Notes: generated from the sequence alone by a model not told the origin. A DNA stretch of 64,000 bases from Thaumasiovibrio subtropicus (GCF_019703835.1 NZ_AP023055.1:620001-684000); one strand, 5' to 3'; shown: positions 36,946 to 47,174, numbered from the stretch's first letter. Program-made: numbers and translations.

Positions 36946-37373
36946 ATGTCCTTTTATTCGTATATTTGGATAGTGAATCTTACGTACGTATTAAAATGGA
37001 AAGAACGAATATTTAGTGTCAAAACTAATTCGAACTCAAAAACGGATGTAAGAAACTGTTATTATCCGTAAATCAATGAAATCATCAATTGTGATCTTAG
37101 TTCACTAATGTTGTTACTTTGTTTCTGTGATTTTCATCGGTAGATTGAAAATAAAGTGGATGAAGTGGGTCAATAATGTCACTGGTTTGTAGCGGGTATC
37201 ACGCCAGCTTGATGGTTGGTGCTGGGGTTATATGTGATGGTTATGAATTCGTCTGGTACACTTTTTAAGGTGTTTTTGGTCTGCTAGGTCCTTGTTTAGT
37301 TGTCTATACTCAAGCGTTGATAGGCCACTTGAGTATAGAAGGTGAAGCACTATTGGTCTTCTCAGCTTTCAAA
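36946..37373. other. Intergenic region between lipoprotein pair and qnr
   Basis: About 430 bases with promoter-like AT-rich sequence before the lipoprotein genes. The only named object is a miniature CAAG inverted repeat at 37305-37337, just past the 3' end of qnr. Confidence 0.5.
37305..37337. repeat. CAAG element reduced to its two ends (33 bp)
   Basis: TATACTCAAG (37305-37314) and CTTGAGTATA (37328-37337) with only 13 bases between. It lies 37 bases beyond the qnr stop and could act as a hairpin at the transcript end. Confidence 0.7.
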
Positions 37374-38030
37374 CTAATCCGGATAAACGATTATCCCGAG
37401 AGTCTCTAGCAATTGTGCTTGTTGCCATGCCGCAATTTTCACACCAGAGGTATCCACGCGCCTTGGGTCTAAACCGTCTAGCTCCGCATGGCAGAGGTTC
37501 GTGTCTTGGAGGTTAAACTGCCCCCAGACGTCTTCAGAGAATACCCCGCGGCTTAAATCTGAGCCTTTTAATGAGGCTCCGGTTAAGTGTGTACCTATCC
37601 AACGGTTTTCGAATAGCTCGCATTTTTCAAGGCAAAGCCTCTCCATGTCGGCATAAGATAAGTTACAACCCGTGATAAACGCGGAGCAAAAGTACATGCG
37701 TGTACTGACTTGGTTGGCAAAGTTTGCGCGTGAAAAGTTCGCGCCTTTTAGATCGCATTCTCTTAACTCAATGCCGTAGCAATTTGCATGACTGAAATTT
37801 GCCATCGAGAGCTGACATTGTTGGAAGCTCGCCTCGCGCAAGTCTGCAGCATCAAAATGGCAACCTTCAATATCTCCCTGTTCAATAAATTTGCAGTCAA
37901 CGAACGTTGTTTCCTTGAGGTTAGCGCGACTAAAACGACAGCGAATAAAACGGCATTTTGAGAAGGTGAGGCTACTGAGATCTTGCCGCGAAAAATCATG
38001 GCGGTCGTAGGTGTGGTTATGGGTGTTCAC
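37374..38030 (-). CDS. qnr: Pentapeptide-repeat quinolone-resistance protein, QnrS-like
   Basis: 218 aa, the same length as QnrS1, which it resembles at most positions as I remember it: NHTYDRHDFSRQDLS start, CKFIEQGDIEGCHF, ASFQQCQLSMANFSHANCYG, RMYFCSAFITGCNLSYADME, CLEKCELFENRWIGT, SRGVFSEDVWGQF, and IAAWQQAQLLETLGIIVYPD. Qnr proteins are DNA-mimicking beta-helices that protect gyrase and topoisomerase IV. The start is GTG 38030 with AAGGAA upstream. No integron, ISCR or plasmid genes adjoin, so it looks like a resident chromosomal gene. Neighbours are unrelated. Confidence 0.93.
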   Translation of the reverse strand: MNTHNHTYDRHDFSRQDLSSLTFSKCRFIRCRFSRANLKETTFVDCKFIEQGDIEGCHFDAADLREASFQQCQLSMANFSHANCYGIELRECDLKGANFSRANFANQVSTRMYFCSAFITGCNLSYADMERLCLEKCELFENRWIGTHLTGASLKGSDLSRGVFSEDVWGQFNLQDTNLCHAELDGLDPRRVDTSGVKIAAWQQAQLLETLGIIVYPD

Positions 38031-38276
38031 AGGTAGTGTTCCTTGGTCTACAACAGAATATGGCCAAGGCTAACATTGATATTGATTGGTAGTCCATGAA
38101 ATTAATTTCTTTAATTTCAATAACTTAAAATCACGTGTTTTTGCTTCTTATTGGCCCTGTAAGGGGGTAGATGAAGCGATTAGGGTGTTGGATTGATGCA
38201 ACCGTAAAGAAAAAAGTTCAACGGCTTAGCATCGGATTTTGGTGTGTCATTTGAGCGGATTAGCGCAGACCCGCGA

Positions 38277-39491
38277 TCATCGTGTTGATGTTGCGTTGAG
38301 TTTTAGAATCGACACGTCTTGTTCTCGACGTAGTTTTAGGGTGATCTCCGACTGGTTTAATTGATGCCAAAGTGCATCAAAATGCGAGCAAAGTGTCTCT
38401 TTCGTGGCTGGTGTGAAATCCCACTCATTGATGGAAAGGACGGTATCGCCAAGGCGAATGTTGGCATTATCTGCAATGCCACCCGCCTCAACAAAGCTGA
38501 CTTTTAGTTGTGTTTTATCAAAGTATAAACGCATCCCCCAATTGGGTGTGACTGGCGGCACAACATCGTTGGGGCTTAGCGATATTCGGTTGTTCTGGTA
38601 ATCGAGTGTGAGGCGATGAGAGACAAATAGTTGGATACCCACGAGGGTCGGAGGGGTCGGTCTAATCCAACTTTCCAAATTGGCGAAGGGTTTACCCGCA
38701 ATCGTCATGTTTTCGAGAGCGATTTGTTGATAGTCGTTGTTTTTTGTCGCCCCTCCTGCTGATTGCATCAACTGTCCAAAACCTTGCGCTATCATAGAGT
38801 GAGGGCCGATGGCCTCGGCCGCAAGTTGATTGATGTGCAATAGCCCACCGAAGCCAGTATCGAGCAGCGCATTATCAACAAAGTATTCACCGACACCATA
38901 CTTCACAATTGGGTAATGAGGATAGCCAGCATCAACGAGCTCGCCATGCCATAAAGCGCCGTCCGTAGAGAAAGGTACTGACCGTGGCGCAATGGTAAGC
39001 GCATGTTGTTGAACGTCAAATTGCCAATTGAAATAGGGTAAGAGATCAGCGCCGATAACGCCGTTCTCAATGATACATTTTGCAACAGGAGCTCGCTGAA
39101 AATCATGAATGAGCACGGGGAAATCTGTTATTTCGATATTGCCCAGTGTCATTTCATGCAGCATTGCTTTTTCCATTGAGATTGGGAGACGATTACCATC
39201 AAGGCCCGTTTGCAGACTCAGTGTTTGCAATCCAAGCTGATCCGCTAGCTGTTTATCAATAATGGTTGGCGAGCCTGTATCTAGAACCATGGTTACAGGT
39301 TGGTGATTAATGATGACATCGACATAGAGCTTTTGATAGCGCAACGTCAGTGGAACCGTCGTTGGCGTTGATTGATGGACAATAGTGGCAGAAGGCAAAG
39401 CGTGCACTGCCGGAGAGACTGAGTCAACGCCTGATGTCGTATTGCACCCTGCTAAAAGAGCCATCCAAATATAGCGAAGCGCTTTTGTCAT
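38277..39491 (-). CDS. Lipoprotein with retropepsin-like aspartic protease and PDZ domains
   Basis: 404 aa. Lipobox ALLAGC gives a membrane-anchored periplasmic protein. Two aspartic-protease half sites are visible: VLDTGSPTII (about residue 69) and LLDTGFGGLL (about residue 212), so both catalytic Asp are on one chain. A PDZ-like domain follows (about 320-400, VEAGGIADNANIRLGDTVLS). Substrate unknown. It is a single gene, with LysR directly upstream on the same strand (16-base gap). Confidence 0.82.
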   Translation of the reverse strand: MTKALRYIWMALLAGCNTTSGVDSVSPAVHALPSATIVHQSTPTTVPLTLRYQKLYVDVIINHQPVTMVLDTGSPTIIDKQLADQLGLQTLSLQTGLDGNRLPISMEKAMLHEMTLGNIEITDFPVLIHDFQRAPVAKCIIENGVIGADLLPYFNWQFDVQQHALTIAPRSVPFSTDGALWHGELVDAGYPHYPIVKYGVGEYFVDNALLDTGFGGLLHINQLAAEAIGPHSMIAQGFGQLMQSAGGATKNNDYQQIALENMTIAGKPFANLESWIRPTPPTLVGIQLFVSHRLTLDYQNNRISLSPNDVVPPVTPNWGMRLYFDKTQLKVSFVEAGGIADNANIRLGDTVLSINEWDFTPATKETLCSHFDALWHQLNQSEITLKLRREQDVSILKLNATSTR

Positions 39492-39507
39492 GGCTTACCT
39501 GCCTGAT

Positions 39508-40440
39508 TCATGAATGAGAGCGTAGCGACAGAAGCGTGTTTGGTAGCATCGAAGCTAAGTACTCCCAAACGGCCATACTGGCGCGGGATCGGCTATCTCT
39601 ACTTAGGCACACTAACTGTATCGGCAGCACGTCATCGACATCGTACCTTTGTAAAATCCTCACTAGCTTGCCAGTTTGAAGTTCTTCAGCGATGAAAGCG
39701 GGATCGACTCGAACGATACCGAAACCTTGACATGCCAACGCTAGCAATGACCTAGCGTCATCAGAGTAGAGGGAAGCGGTCACATCTATTGTTATTGTAG
39801 CGCCATCGGTAACGCGGAATGGCCAATGATTGTGTGTATTTTCTCGACTCTTGAAAATGATACAGTGATGTTGGCTGAGTTGATCTGGTGTCTGCGGTGT
39901 ACCGTGACGTTGCAGGTAATCAGGACTAGCTGCGACGCACATGCTTTTTTCTCCTATTTTCCTCGCCACAAGATTGGAATCGGGTAAGTGACCGATACGT
40001 ATGGCGATGTCGACACGTGTTGCGATGAGATCGACATAATTGTCATCGAGATTGAGCTCGATGGTCACTTTTGGGAAGCGGGCTTTTAAAGCGGTAAGGT
40101 GAGGCAAAATACACTGCTGAGCAAGCAGGGTTGAACTGCTTATTTTTACGACGCCTGTCGGCTCAGTTTGTTGCGCTTGTGAAAATGTCTCTAACTGCGA
40201 GAGAAGCTGCGGTAAGTTTTGAGATAGCGTAAGCAGGTGTTCGCCTGCCTCCGTTAATACTAACTGTCTTGTGGTGCGTTGGATTAATCTTTGACCAACG
40301 AGCACTTCTAATTGCTGAATTTTCTTACTCACCGAAGATCGAGGTAGAGACAGGTGAGCTGCAGCGCCTTGAAAGCTTCCCTTTTCAATCACCAGCCGGA
40401 ACATGGGGAGGTAAGGGAGAATTTTAATCGCCTCTATCAT
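39508..40440 (-). CDS. LysR-family transcriptional regulator
   Basis: 310 aa. HTH in MFRLVIEKGSFQGAAAHLS and RSSVSKKIQQLEVLVGQRL; the C-terminal effector domain is typical of the CrgA/AphB-like LysR group (ILPHLTALKARFPKVTIEL, VDIAIRIGHLPDSNLVARKI). It is divergent from an SDR oxidoreductase gene (139 bases apart), which it probably controls, with a dyad at 40473-40489 as a likely operator. Confidence 0.9.
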   Translation of the reverse strand: MIEAIKILPYLPMFRLVIEKGSFQGAAAHLSLPRSSVSKKIQQLEVLVGQRLIQRTTRQLVLTEAGEHLLTLSQNLPQLLSQLETFSQAQQTEPTGVVKISSSTLLAQQCILPHLTALKARFPKVTIELNLDDNYVDLIATRVDIAIRIGHLPDSNLVARKIGEKSMCVAASPDYLQRHGTPQTPDQLSQHHCIIFKSRENTHNHWPFRVTDGATITIDVTASLYSDDARSLLALACQGFGIVRVDPAFIAEELQTGKLVRILQRYDVDDVLPIQLVCLSRDSRSRASMAVWEYLASMLPNTLLSLRSHS

Positions 40441-40472
40441 GAACGATGCCTTATAGGAAATTGAATTTTATT

Positions 40473-40489
40473 GTTTCCAGTATGGGAAC
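40473..40489. promoter_or_regulatory. Candidate LysR operator in the LysR/SDR divergent promoter
   Basis: GTTTCCAGTATGGGAAC is a near-perfect 17-bp dyad (GTT.CCA...TGG.AAC) containing T-N11-A, the LysR-type binding consensus. It lies 33 bases from the LysR start and 90 bases from the SDR start. Confidence 0.5.
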
Positions 40490-40579
40490 AAAGTGTTTCA
40501 ATATTGATGTCTTATCGAGATCAATAGAGCACGTTATCGTATTTGTCGTCAAGCATGCAACGTTAATAAGGAATGAACG

Positions 40580-41314
40580 ATGACAAATAAAACGATATTA
40601 ATCACGGGTGCAACGGCAGGTATTGGTTTAGCCGCAGCAACACATTTCATCGATCAGGGGTGGCGTGTTGTCATTACTGGACGCAATCGTTCTAAACTGA
40701 ATGAGGTCGCGACGCGATTGGGTGACAATGTGATCGCGATGTTGTGTGATAGTGAAGATCTATCGGCCATCGAAGCGTTGGCGATTTCACTCCAATCACA
40801 AGATGTTTTTCTCGATGCCTTAGTGTTGAATGCTGGTGTCTTTCATCCTACCACCGTGCCGGGAACAACAGTTGAGGACTTTGACAAGACAATGTCCATT
40901 AATGTTAGAGGTCCCTTTTTCACCTTACAGTCATTACTTCCGCAACTGCGTAACCCCTGCAGTGTTGTGCTTTTATCTAGTCTAATCGTCAACAAGGCAT
41001 TTGCTGGGGCGTCTTTATATGCCGCTAGTAAAGGCGCGTTGGAAGGCTTGATGGGAGGACTGAATTTAGATTTGGCGGCAAAAGGAATACGAATTAACGC
41101 ATTGCGCCCCGGTGTGACACATACAGAGATCCAAGGCAAAGCGGGAATGAGTGATGACGATATAGCCGGGTTGAAACATGTCATGTCCGATACACCGCTT
41201 GGTCGTATCATGGTTGCTGAGGATTTGGTGAGCGCTCTTGATTACTTGGTCTCACCCGCTTCTATCGCGATGCGCGGCGCTACTATGGATATTGATGGTG
41301 GTATGGGTTTGTAG
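40580..41314 (+). CDS. Short-chain dehydrogenase/reductase (classical SDR)
   Basis: NAD(P)H-dependent oxidoreductase, 244 aa. TGATAGIGLA nucleotide loop at residues 9-18, VLNAG (residues about 85-89), catalytic Ser in VVLLSSLIVN and YAASK with catalytic Tyr and Lys near residue 148. GGRNR-type TGRNRSKL after the second strand suggests NADP preference. Substrate unknown. Likely regulated by the divergent LysR. Confidence 0.93.
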   Translation: MTNKTILITGATAGIGLAAATHFIDQGWRVVITGRNRSKLNEVATRLGDNVIAMLCDSEDLSAIEALAISLQSQDVFLDALVLNAGVFHPTTVPGTTVEDFDKTMSINVRGPFFTLQSLLPQLRNPCSVVLLSSLIVNKAFAGASLYAASKGALEGLMGGLNLDLAAKGIRINALRPGVTHTEIQGKAGMSDDDIAGLKHVMSDTPLGRIMVAEDLVSALDYLVSPASIAMRGATMDIDGGMGL

Positions 41315-41366
41315 CAATCGCGCATGGCTTTTTCATCCAAGTCTTGGCACCGCTTGGATGAAAGCG

Positions 41367-41642
41367 TTAGGCTGAATAGTGCGAGCGAGCAACTTGGTTT
41401 AAATCACCGTTGGCAGCAGAGATTTGACTCATCGGAATCTCGAAGCCATTTTGACAATGCGGGCAGATCATATAAGCCTGAGACTTATAGGGAATGACCG
41501 GAATAAAAAACAGCGTAAACCAATGAGTCACCTTGATGAAATGAAAAGGCACGGATTGGCTGCAAATGCCGCAGGCAGCATGATCATCCGCTTGACCAAG
41601 CGGTTTAGTGGTTGTTTTTCCCCATCCAAAAATAAAAAACAT
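41367..41642 (-). CDS. Small zinc-ribbon protein
   Basis: 91 aa. CGIC at residues 24-27 and CPHC at about 60-63 form a four-Cys zinc ribbon; between them lies a hydrophobic segment (WFTLFFIPVIPYKSQAYMI) typical of the zinc-ribbon-15 family. Function unknown, cytoplasmic or membrane-associated. It lies downstream of the caspase-like gene on the same strand, with 140 bases between. Confidence 0.8.
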   Translation of the reverse strand: MFFIFGWGKTTTKPLGQADDHAACGICSQSVPFHFIKVTHWFTLFFIPVIPYKSQAYMICPHCQNGFEIPMSQISAANGDLNQVARSHYSA

Positions 41643-41783
41643 CGTTGCGTCCTTGTTTAATAAATTTGGATGCTATTTGAACAATTTAAACGTATATTCA
41701 CTAGGGTTATGTGTTGATCTTTAATGTTGCCTCGCAAAACAACCGACTAGCGTTTCACACTGAGATGAAATTACTACCTCTCA

Positions 41784-42482
41784 CTAAAGGGTAAAGTGCT
41801 CATCAAGGGTCTCAGTATCTTCGCGAGGTGTGTAGTAGTAATAGTCTTCTTTTTCAGGGTCCCAACGAAAGTAGTTCAGCTCGTTACCAATACTTTGCAG
41901 TATGTCGTCCAGAACAAGCTGTACTTTTTCTTTATCCAGCTTGCGAAGATTCGCGATGCGATGATAGAAAACAGTCCATGAGACAAGCGCATCGTCCCAG
42001 CGTACACTGCCATTGTCGCTAGTGGTAAAAATGTACTCTGGTGGGTCAATTTTTCCGGTATGTTCCCATTCGTTAGCGATTAACTGATCCAATCCCTGAT
42101 TACCTGCTTCGCAAGAAGATAAAGAGACAAAGACATCACCATGATAATCATTCATATCTGTGAAAATCGGTTTCATGGCTTCAAATACATCACGCCATTT
42201 TAAGAAATCACTGCCAAACTCAATGCCTGTTTTGTTTCCGTGAGCAGAAATATGAATGCAAAGTGGCATCTCTCGTTGGCTCTTTACTCCGTGACTAGAA
42301 TCAATCGATGAAATATAGCGGCAGTATTTTCGTAGGTCTGCTTCTGAATAGGCGGTGAGGTTAGCGACTTTATGGCCGAAGATTTCGCAAACTTGTTCGA
42401 GGGCTTTAGCTTCTGAACGATCATTGAGGAGGTCCAATGGGTCGACACATTCAATGATGAAGAGTTTAACTTTGTTATACAT
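41784..42482 (-). CDS. Stand-alone caspase/CHAT-like protein (putative cysteine protease)
   Basis: 232 aa from ATG 42482; frames extending to 42611 carry a leader lacking family character. The core matches the caspase-hemoglobinase fold: strand KVKLFIIECVD at the N-terminus, then CIHISAHGNKTGIEF with His81-Gly, then HGDVFVSLSSCEAG with Cys124 after a hydrophobic strand. This His-Gly and Ser-Ser-Cys arrangement is the catalytic pair of CHAT and metacaspase-like proteases. The C-terminus is acidic and Tyr-rich (KEDYYYYTPRED). No repeat or TPR sensor domain is fused, and no Csx29, gasdermin or similar partner is beside it. Activity is inferred only. Confidence 0.6.
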   Translation of the reverse strand: MYNKVKLFIIECVDPLDLLNDRSEAKALEQVCEIFGHKVANLTAYSEADLRKYCRYISSIDSSHGVKSQREMPLCIHISAHGNKTGIEFGSDFLKWRDVFEAMKPIFTDMNDYHGDVFVSLSSCEAGNQGLDQLIANEWEHTGKIDPPEYIFTTSDNGSVRWDDALVSWTVFYHRIANLRKLDKEKVQLVLDDILQSIGNELNYFRWDPEKEDYYYYTPREDTETLDEHFTL

Positions 42483-42696
42483 GGGGCTGACTGTGAATAA
42501 ATTCTTATTCGTTGCGTTGTTCAAAAGGAACAGTCTGCCAGAGTTTCGAATGCAAGACGCGGAATTAGCGATTCTTTCTTCTAGAAATGAGAGCGAACAG
42601 CAAATTGTCAAATGTCGCGAGAGTTTAATTGGTAGTATGTTTAAAGGTCGCGCCTTTTTTTAGACTCAGGTTTTCAATGGCTAACAAGGAGTGGTT

Positions 42697-43341
42697 ATGC
42701 AGCACGTGATGTTTGATATTGATGGGACCTTGATTCAGTCGTATGAGTTCGATGGACGCTGCTTTGCTGATGCAGTACGTGAAGTGACAGGGCATGAGCT
42801 TGCTATCGATTGGACGATTTACCCTAATGCAACAGACCGCGGTATTTTGATGACCTTGATTGAGCTGGCGTTACCGCACTGGTCTCTTGATGCGCTTGAG
42901 GCCGCGGTGAAAATGGTTTTTTTAAGGCGTGTAACGGAACATTTAGCAGCGCAGCCCGCAGAGCCAGTTGACGGGGCGATAGCGTTTTTCAACGCGCTTA
43001 AACAGAGTAAGGAGTATACCCTATCGATTGCTACTGGCGGATGGAGAGAGTCTGCGCTGTTAAAGTTAGCGTCAGCTGGGTTTGATGTATCTGATTTAGT
43101 GATAGGGACATCCAATGACCACCACGAGCGTATTGAGATCATGAAAACAGCGTTGCGTGGCGCTGACCCGAAAAACCAATGGCCTGTCACCTATTTTGGT
43201 GATGCGCAATGGGATATTGATGCTTGTGAAACAATGCAGATAAATCTTGTGATAGTCGGTTCACGGGTCACCTATCGTCAGCAGATGCGTGACTTCATTG
43301 ATCAGGCTAAAGCGTTGGCGTTTATTGATAAATCAGGGTAA
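42697..43341 (+). CDS. HAD-superfamily hydrolase (phosphoglycolate-phosphatase-like)
   Basis: 214 aa. Motif I FDIDGTLIQS with the nucleophile Asp, motif II SIATGGWRES, and motif IV YFGDAQWDIDA near residue 166. A helical cap of about 70 residues follows motif I. ATG 42697 has AAGGAG 7 bases upstream; GTG 42691 is not needed. Small phosphorylated metabolite as substrate, unknown. Transcribed alone; divergent from the caspase-like gene. Confidence 0.88.
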   Translation: MQHVMFDIDGTLIQSYEFDGRCFADAVREVTGHELAIDWTIYPNATDRGILMTLIELALPHWSLDALEAAVKMVFLRRVTEHLAAQPAEPVDGAIAFFNALKQSKEYTLSIATGGWRESALLKLASAGFDVSDLVIGTSNDHHERIEIMKTALRGADPKNQWPVTYFGDAQWDIDACETMQINLVIVGSRVTYRQQMRDFIDQAKALAFIDKSG

Positions 43342-43476
43342 TCGCTTTTAATTGAGCTTATTGCAACTGATTTGTGAATGCCTTTACGATCTGGCACCTA
43401 ATTCACAGAATGAGGGTCGCAGTCATCGGTCATCTGCGATAACTTGGCACTATGTTATTTCAAGGAAGAAGTTATC

Positions 43477-44571
43477 GTGGATCAATGGCTTGAAGAGTTA
43501 GAGATACAAAGCCTCACGCTGTTTGAAGGCACTTGGTATATCAAGGCTGGCATGATAGTTGGTTTGACTATTTTAGCCTTCATTATCTGGCGCATTTTTT
43601 CATCGCGCACTGAGCGCTGGATTCATTCCACCTCCTTGGTTTGGGGAGATGCCATTTGGTACGCATTGCGCTTGCCTGTCAACTGGATGATTGTCGTCTT
43701 TGGTTTGTCTGTATTGTCGCGAGTCCTCGACTACCCAGCTATTAATGCCGTGGTGCCTACGTTACGGCAGATCGCTGTTTCTCTGCTGTTTGCTTGGGGG
43801 TGTTTCCGCTTTATCGGAAAAGCAGAGGCGCATTTTGTTAAGAAAGGGCATGATCCGACGACTGTCAATGCTTTGGGTAAAGTCGTCGGCATGATCGTGG
43901 TTATCTTTGCCTTTTTGAGTATCATCCAAAGCCTAGGCGTGAGTATCTCCGGTATTCTTGCTTTTGGTGGTATGGGTGGCTTGGTGGTGGGTATGGCCGC
44001 CAAAGACTTGTTGGCGAACTTCTTTGGTGCCGCGGTCATCTATTTTGATCGCCCATTTAAGGTTGGCGACTGGATTCGTTCACCAGATCGCAGCATTGAA
44101 GGCACGGTCGAACGCATTGGTTGGCGCATTACGGTAATTCGTACTTTCGATAAGCGCCCCTTGTATGTACCCAACTCTGTCTTTGCGAATATCGTCGTGG
44201 AAAACCCGTCTAGAATGACAAACCGACGTATCTACGAGACCATCGGCATTCGATATGCAGATGCTGAACAGATGTCGTCTATTGTCAAAAATGTGAAGGC
44301 GATGTTGACCGTTCACCCCGAGATTGACACTCGCCAAACCATGATAGTGAATTTCAACGCTTTTGGCCCCTCTTCGATGGACTTCTTTGTGTATACCTTT
44401 ACAAAAACTACGAACTGGGTGCATTTTCATGAAGTTAAGCATGATGTACTGCTTCAAATACTGAAGATCATTGAAGAGCATCAGGCTGAGATTGCCTTCC
44501 CGACGCAGACATTGCATGTGTCGGGAGAACCGGAACCAGAGCTAATGCCGGAAATAGCCACTGCCCAGTAA
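43477..44571 (+). CDS. ynaI: Mechanosensitive channel of the MscS family, YnaI-like
   Basis: Tension-gated channel protecting cells from osmotic down-shock, 364 aa. Five or so helices, with the pore-lining helix as GGMGGLVVGMAAKDLLANFF, followed by IYFDRPFKVGDWIRSPDRSI and RTFDKRPLYVPNSVFAN, very close to E. coli YnaI. GTG 43477 is chosen because AAGGAAG is 8 bases upstream; the longer frame from TTG 43444 lacks a site. It is a single gene with its own terminator. Confidence 0.92.
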   Translation: MDQWLEELEIQSLTLFEGTWYIKAGMIVGLTILAFIIWRIFSSRTERWIHSTSLVWGDAIWYALRLPVNWMIVVFGLSVLSRVLDYPAINAVVPTLRQIAVSLLFAWGCFRFIGKAEAHFVKKGHDPTTVNALGKVVGMIVVIFAFLSIIQSLGVSISGILAFGGMGGLVVGMAAKDLLANFFGAAVIYFDRPFKVGDWIRSPDRSIEGTVERIGWRITVIRTFDKRPLYVPNSVFANIVVENPSRMTNRRIYETIGIRYADAEQMSSIVKNVKAMLTVHPEIDTRQTMIVNFNAFGPSSMDFFVYTFTKTTNWVHFHEVKHDVLLQILKIIEEHQAEIAFPTQTLHVSGEPEPELMPEIATAQ

Positions 44572-44619
44572 GTGTGTGTATCATGAGTCTTCTCATACTC
44601 GCGCGCATTGGTTGAACTA

Positions 44620-44654
44620 AAGCCTGCTTCTTTACCAAAGAAGCAGGCTTTTTT
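44620..44654 (+). terminator. Terminator of the mechanosensitive channel gene
   Basis: AAGCCTGCTTCTTT and AAAGAAGCAGGCTT pair perfectly over 14 bases with a 3-base loop, followed by TTTT. Located 49 bases after the stop at 44571. Confidence 0.92.
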
Positions 44655-44790
44655 GTGAGTTAAAGCAAGCGTACTCATCAATGAGAACACTCTCACGGAA
44701 TCAGACACCCATGGTTAAAAGGACGTGCAATTGGTTTATTGAGTAGTAGATTAAATAACCACTATGTCATAGAGGTTAAAGGATTGCAGG

Positions 44791-46014
<1,224 letters not shown>

Positions 46015-46033
46015 TCACAGTGTGCGGGAGAAG

Positions 46034-46066
46034 CGCAGTGAGCGTAAACGCTCACTGCGTTTTTTT
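46034..46066 (+). terminator. Terminator of trpB
   Basis: CGCAGTGAGCG and CGCTCACTGCG form a perfect 11-bp stem with loop TAAA, followed by seven T. The convergent kinase gene ends inside the T run. Confidence 0.92.
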
Positions 46067-47036
46067 ATCTCTGCGTTTCAGTTAAAGCAATCGCGAGGTT
46101 TTTGAAATGATGTAAGAAGCTGTCGGCGAAATCCTTGCTATCGTCATTGTCAGCTGGTGCATTGAGAACAATCGATGCATAGCTGACGGCATGATGAGCA
46201 AAGCACACAGGCTTAGCCGCCAGCCAAGCGTTATAACACGCTTCTGCATTGAATAAGTTTCGCCAAGGTATAAGGTATTGTTCGATCAAGGCCCGTTTTT
46301 GTGGGGTGTCAGAGAATTGATAGATAAAAATGCCATCCATGAATGGATGGGTGATGCAAGCGTCGCTCCAATCGAAGAATAAGTGACTATTACTTGTTTT
46401 GGCGATGTTTCCTTCATGTAGATCGCCATGTACCAGTGTCTCAGGGATACCATACTGGTTTAACTTGGCGATCGCTTTGGCGAGTTTTTCTAGTAAGCGA
46501 GAGTCGCATTGGAACCCATGCGCCTTGAGGTGTGTTGCAATTTTGTGTTGTTTGCAATGCCAGTGAAGCTGGTGCGTTAAGTGCTCTATTTTTCTGTCGA
46601 GGCAGCCAGCAGAGAGCAGTTGATCGCGATAAAGTGATGATTCGTATTGCAAGCGGCCCCATACGCCATAAGCGCTATGCCATTCATCCAGTCCTACGTT
46701 TTCATCAAGTGGATGACCAAAATCAGCGGTTAGCATCCAACCCTTTCTCGGTTCAATAGCAAGCACCTCTGCACTATGTTGAGGAAACAACTGCGCGAGG
46801 GTATGAGAAAGAGCGGATTCGTTAGCGAATAGAGGTAATAACGTTGTGGCTTTAAAATAGACGTACCCGCGATGTGTCGCTAAACGCCAAACCTGGCCCA
46901 AGTACCAATCTTCAACGGTATCGAATGCGCCATCCGTCCGATAGTTGAGCGTGTTCAGTGTTTGGATGACCCATTTTTTAGCTGCAGGTTGCCAATTGGA
47001 TGGTGTGGACAGAAGATCCTCCGCGAAGTTATGCAA
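46065..47036 (-). CDS. Aminoglycoside-phosphotransferase-fold kinase
   Basis: 323 aa. Kinase catalytic loop LVHGDLHEGNIAKT with the Asp and Asn, then FFDWSDACITHPFMDG with the metal-binding Asp. The N-lobe includes VYFKAT as the ATP-binding Lys strand. The start is TTG 47036 with no strong ribosome site, so the true start is uncertain. APH-fold members phosphorylate antibiotics, choline or sugars; nothing here indicates resistance. It is convergent with trpB. Confidence 0.82.
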   Translation of the reverse strand: MHNFAEDLLSTPSNWQPAAKKWVIQTLNTLNYRTDGAFDTVEDWYLGQVWRLATHRGYVYFKATTLLPLFANESALSHTLAQLFPQHSAEVLAIEPRKGWMLTADFGHPLDENVGLDEWHSAYGVWGRLQYESSLYRDQLLSAGCLDRKIEHLTHQLHWHCKQHKIATHLKAHGFQCDSRLLEKLAKAIAKLNQYGIPETLVHGDLHEGNIAKTSNSHLFFDWSDACITHPFMDGIFIYQFSDTPQKRALIEQYLIPWRNLFNAEACYNAWLAAKPVCFAHHAVSYASIVLNAPADNDDSKDFADSFLHHFKNLAIALTETQR

Positions 47037-47133
47037 GATTAACCAATGATTTGGTAGGTTATAGTGCGGATCATTGCCAGCTTTGCAATGGAGATGGGAT
47101 AAAAGTGTGCTAGGAAGTCAGGAAGGGCGTGAA

Positions 47134-47174
47134 CCTTATGCAATGTTGACGAGATTGATCAACATTGCATAAGG
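47134..47174 (-). promoter_or_regulatory. Hairpin spanning the arfA stop codon (non-stop mRNA control)
   Basis: CCTTATGCAATGTTGA (47134-47149) and TCAACATTGCATAAGG (47159-47174) form a perfect 16-bp stem with a 9-base loop. The arfA stop (47136-47138) is in the 3' arm of the transcript. No U run follows, so RNase III cleavage rather than termination is the likely mechanism, as in E. coli. Confidence 0.8.

Noticed and set aside
46065..47036. Aminoglycoside resistance gene
   Set aside because: Only the kinase fold is evident. No resistance-cassette context exists and many APH-fold proteins act on metabolites.
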